64,000 nucleotides of DNA. Source: Lelliottia jeotgali. GTDB taxonomy: Bacteria > Pseudomonadota > Gammaproteobacteria > Enterobacterales > Enterobacteriaceae. Of this stretch, positions 60,146 to 64,000 are shown piece after piece (the first letter of the stretch is position 1; each line of letters starts with the position of its first letter). Where the stretch lies: positions 3,410,001-3,474,000 of the forward strand of contig CP018628.1 in the NCBI GenBank assembly GCA_002271215.1, in the 5' to 3' direction. Made by a program: the position numbers and the translations under genes. Under the pieces are notes generated by a model. It was not told the DNA's origin. It ran no database searches and saw nothing but the letters and a program-made list of their open reading frames with translations.

Positions 60146-61597
60146 ATGGCCAAAAATTATGCCGCGCTGGCGAAAGACGTTGTCAGTGCGCTCGGCGGCA
60201 AAGACAACATCGTCGCCGTCACCCACTGTATGACGCGCCTGCGCTTTGTGTTGCAGGACGAAAGCGCCATCGACAGCGCCACCCTCAAAAGCATCAGCGG
60301 CGTGCTCGGCGTGGTGCGTAACGGCAATCAGTGCCAGGTGATTATTGGCAACACCGTTTCTCAGGCGTACCGCGAAGTAGTGAATCTGCTGCCTGCCGGA
60401 ATGCGCCCTGCCGAGCCGCAAGGCCCGCAAAAACTGACCCTGCGCCGGATCGGTGCCGGGGTTCTCGACGCGCTGATCGGCACCATGTCCCCGCTGATCC
60501 CGGCGATCATCGGTGGTTCGATGGTCAAGCTGCTGGCGATGATCTTAGAAATGACCGGCGTGCTGACCAAGGGCGCACCGACGCTCACTATTCTGACGGT
60601 GATCGGCGACGGCGCATTCTTCTTCCTGCCGCTGATGGTGGCCGCATCTGCTGCCGTAAAATTCAAAACCAACATGTCGCTGGCGATTGCTATCGCGGGC
60701 GTGCTGGTTCATCCAAGCTTTATCGAGCTGATGGCGAAAGCCGCCCAGGGCGAGCACGTCGAGTTCGCGTTTATCCCGGTGACCGCAGTGAAATACACCT
60801 ACACGGTGATCCCGGCGCTGGTGATGACCTGGTGCCTGTCGTACATCGAGCGCTGGGTGGACAAAATCACCCCGGCGGTGACTAAAAACTTCCTCAAACC
60901 GATGCTGATTGTGCTGATTGCCGCCCCGCTGGCTATCCTGTTGATTGGTCCGATTGGCATCTGGATTGGCACCGCGATTTCCGCGCTGGTTTACACCGTG
61001 CATGATTATCTCGGCTGGCTGTCCGTCGCCATCATGGGCGCACTGTGGCCGCTGCTGGTGATGACCGGGATGCACCGCGTCTTTACGCCTACCATCATTC
61101 AGACCATCGCAGAAACCGGCAAAGAGGGAATGGTCATGCCGTCGGAAATCGGCGCCAACCTGTCGCTCGGCGGTTCTTCGCTGGCGGTGGCGTGGAAAAC
61201 CAAAAACCCAGAGCTGCGCCAGACCGCACTTGCGGCGGCGGCATCCGCCATCATGGCGGGTATTTCTGAACCGGCGCTGTACGGCGTGGCGATTCGCCTG
61301 AAACGCCCGCTGATTGCGAGCCTGATAAGCGGCTTTATCTGCGGCGCTATCGCTGGAATGGCGGGGCTTGCCAGCCATTCGATGGCGGCACCGGGTCTGT
61401 TCACCAGCGTGCAGTTCTTTGATCCGGCCAACCCGATGACCATCGTCTGGGTATTTGGCGTGATGGCCCTGGCGGTGGTGCTCTCGTTTGTTCTGACGCT
61501 GATCCTGGGTTTTGAGGATATCCCGGTAGAAGACGAAGCCGAGAAAGCACGTGCCCTGCAGGCTGCACCTGTCCCGGCACAAGAAGCACGCGCATAA
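60146..61597 (+). CDS. ascF: Beta-glucoside PTS enzyme IIBC AscF
   Basis: The 483-residue protein has an N-terminal IIB domain (MAKNYAALAKDVVSALGGKD, then AVTHCMTRLRF with the phosphorylated Cys at about 30) and a IIC domain of about ten helices (residues about 105-460). It imports cellobiose- or salicin-type glucosides with phosphorylation. The next gene ascB follows with an 18-base spacer. Confidence 0.94.
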   Translation: MAKNYAALAKDVVSALGGKDNIVAVTHCMTRLRFVLQDESAIDSATLKSISGVLGVVRNGNQCQVIIGNTVSQAYREVVNLLPAGMRPAEPQGPQKLTLRRIGAGVLDALIGTMSPLIPAIIGGSMVKLLAMILEMTGVLTKGAPTLTILTVIGDGAFFFLPLMVAASAAVKFKTNMSLAIAIAGVLVHPSFIELMAKAAQGEHVEFAFIPVTAVKYTYTVIPALVMTWCLSYIERWVDKITPAVTKNFLKPMLIVLIAAPLAILLIGPIGIWIGTAISALVYTVHDYLGWLSVAIMGALWPLLVMTGMHRVFTPTIIQTIAETGKEGMVMPSEIGANLSLGGSSLAVAWKTKNPELRQTALAAAASAIMAGISEPALYGVAIRLKRPLIASLISGFICGAIAGMAGLASHSMAAPGLFTSVQFFDPANPMTIVWVFGVMALAVVLSFVLTLILGFEDIPVEDEAEKARALQAAPVPAQEARA

Positions 61598-63040
<1,443 letters not shown>

Positions 63041-63060
63041 CCGAACGTCCTCCGAACGGT

Positions 63061-63170
63061 CCCCTCTCCCTGTGGGAGAGGGTTAGGGTGAGGGGAACCC
63101 GCGTCACAGGACTGACAGGTATGTGCGCTCTGGTGCCCTCACCCCGGCCCTCTCCCACAGGGAGAGGGAG
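63061..63170. repeat. C/T-rich palindromic repeat after ascB
   Basis: CCCTCTCCCTGTGGGAGAGG, GTTAGGGTGAGGGG and, 40 bases on, the mirror CCCTCACCCCGGCCCTCTCC plus GGGAGAGGGAG repeat the family seen at 6068, 19756 and 23454. Confidence 0.8.
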
Positions 63171-63182
63171 ATAACGGCCCAA

Positions 63183-63323
63183 CCGGTAAGCGCAGCGCCA
63201 CCGGGCAATGTCCGGCCGCAGCGCCGTTTCCCGCCGGGTGGCGGCTACGCCTTACCCGGCCTACAAAACCAGAGGCCGGTGCAAGCCTTTGTAGGCCCGG
63301 TAAGGCGTAGCCGCCACCGGGCA
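63183..63323. repeat. BIME: cluster of REP units before hycI
   Basis: At least three REP units (CCGGTAAGCGCAGCGCCACC..., GCCGGGTGGCGGCTACGCCT..., GTAGGCCCGGTAAGGCGTAG...) alternate in orientation between the ascB 3' region and the hycI stop. Confidence 0.85.
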
Positions 63324-63331
63324 ATCACCGC

Positions 63332-63787
63332 TCAGAGCTGCGCAAATCCCCCATCCCCCACCCACTCTGCCAGCCGGGAATACACCACCTCAACGGCCGC
63401 TTTAATTGCTGGCGTCATCGGATAATAAAACCCGACAATATCCGGCTGAATGCCCAAAAACAGCACCTCGCCCACGTCGTCTTTGATCTGATCGACCAGA
63501 TAGTTAAGCGGCATATTGTGGGTGGTCATCATGAACATCTCGGCGATATCGTCCGGGTCGATCAGGCGGATTTCACCGGGGTTAAGCCCCATGTCCGTCG
63601 CATCGACAATCAGCAGACGGTCCGGGCGCAGCTCGCGCAGGGCGACCACGTCGTTTTCAGGGGCGCTACCGCCGTCGATCACCCGCCAGTTGCCCTGCGG
63701 ATTCGCGAAGCACATCTCCGCCAGCAGCGGGCCTGCGCCGTCATCGCCCATCATGCTATTGCCGACACACAGTAAAACGTCAGTCAC
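63332..63787 (-). CDS. hycI: Hydrogenase 3 maturation endopeptidase HycI
   Basis: The 151-residue protease trims the HycE large subunit after nickel insertion. VLLCVGNSMMGDDGAGPLLAE (nickel-ligand Asp/His region) and IVDATDMGLNPGEIRLI match HycI. Its start overlaps the end of hycH by 8 bases. Last gene of the hyc operon in this direction. Confidence 0.94.
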   Translation of the reverse strand: MTDVLLCVGNSMMGDDGAGPLLAEMCFANPQGNWRVIDGGSAPENDVVALRELRPDRLLIVDATDMGLNPGEIRLIDPDDIAEMFMMTTHNMPLNYLVDQIKDDVGEVLFLGIQPDIVGFYYPMTPAIKAAVEVVYSRLAEWVGDGGFAQL

Positions 63788-64000
63788 GTAATCTCCTCAC
63801 CATCAGGTAGATGGCGCTTTCCTGATGAATATCATGCAGCATGCTGAGCAGCGTTTTGCTCCACGCCTGCTGCGCGGGGGTTTGCACCGCCAGCGCCGCG
63901 TCAAAGGCGTTCGCCAGCATGGCGATATGGTTGCTGTCGATGACGATCTCGCCATACTTCGGCACACCTTCCATTTTGCGCCGCGCCGTACTGCCCGCCT
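63780..64000 (-). CDS. hycH: Formate hydrogenlyase maturation protein HycH, C-terminal part
   Basis: The frame is open from the right edge (reading AGSTARRKMEGVPKYGEIV) to a stop at 63780 and gives the last 72 or so residues, ending SAIYLMVRRLRD. It matches HycH of E. coli (136 residues), a protein needed to process the hydrogenase-3 large subunit. The N-terminal half lies outside the window. Confidence 0.92.
   Translation of the reverse strand, partial: AGSTARRKMEGVPKYGEIVIDSNHIAMLANAFDAALAVQTPAQQAWSKTLLSMLHDIHQESAIYLMVRRLRD

Overview
The window reads as chromosomal DNA of an Enterobacteriaceae member close to Enterobacter, Lelliottia, Citrobacter or Klebsiella. From about 12.8 kb onward the gene order follows the Escherichia coli interval yqaE-stpA-alaE-ygaC-ygaM-nrdHIEF-proVWX-emrRAB-luxS-gshA-yqaAB-argQZYV/serV-csrA-alaS-recX-recA-pncC-mltB-srl-norRVW-hypF-hydN-ascGFB-hycIH, with insertions and losses that rule out E. 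coli itself. REP/BIME palindromes and a second C/T-rich palindrome family are scattered between transcription units.

Layout: 0-12.8 kb is accessory. It holds the end of an IS481-type element, an Ail/Lom outer-membrane protein, a LysR/short-chain-dehydrogenase divergent pair, a methyltransferase, and a yah-type operon (LysR regulator yahB divergent from yahD-yahF-yahG-permease-yahI-yahJ) that looks like a carbamoyl-transfer/carbamate-kinase catabolic pathway. 12.8-20 kb holds small membrane and stress proteins, the xenogeneic silencer StpA, the alanine exporter AlaE and the class Ib ribonucleotide reductase operon behind twin NrdR-type boxes. 20-28.6 kb holds the ProU osmoprotectant transporter, an MFS exporter and the EmrRAB efflux system. 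28.7-31.1 kb is an inserted type-2 isopropylmalate-synthase-like gene facing an AraC regulator. 31-41 kb is the core block luxS, sRNA MicA, gshA, yqaA, yqaB, four tRNA-Arg(ACG) and one tRNA-Ser(GCU), csrA, alaS, recX, recA with its LexA box, and pncC.

41.4-43.9 kb is a compact metal ABC transporter operon that starts with an apparent 33-residue membrane peptide downstream of a Zur-box-like palindrome. 44-50.4 kb is mltB and the sorbitol operon srlAEBDMRQ. 50.4-54.7 kb is the nitric-oxide detoxification pair norR / norVW, with three NorR sites and a sigma-54 promoter. 55-58.8 kb is hydN-hypF plus a NiCoT-type nickel permease in one apparent operon, which joins nickel uptake to hydrogenase maturation. 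58.9-63 kb is the ascGFB aryl-beta-glucoside system. The window ends in hycI and a truncated hycH of the formate hydrogenlyase operon.

The observations most worth a second look are: the yah operon, which lacks a DUF2877 (yahE-like) subunit, carries a permease in the middle and ends in an apparently Tat-exported amidohydrolase; the zinc-type ABC operon with its micropeptide; and the tRNA-Arg cluster, built from a tandem duplication of about 404 bp that carries tRNA 3'-end fragments similar to the RTT elements of tyrT. No CRISPR array, prophage or complete novel multi-gene defence system is visible.
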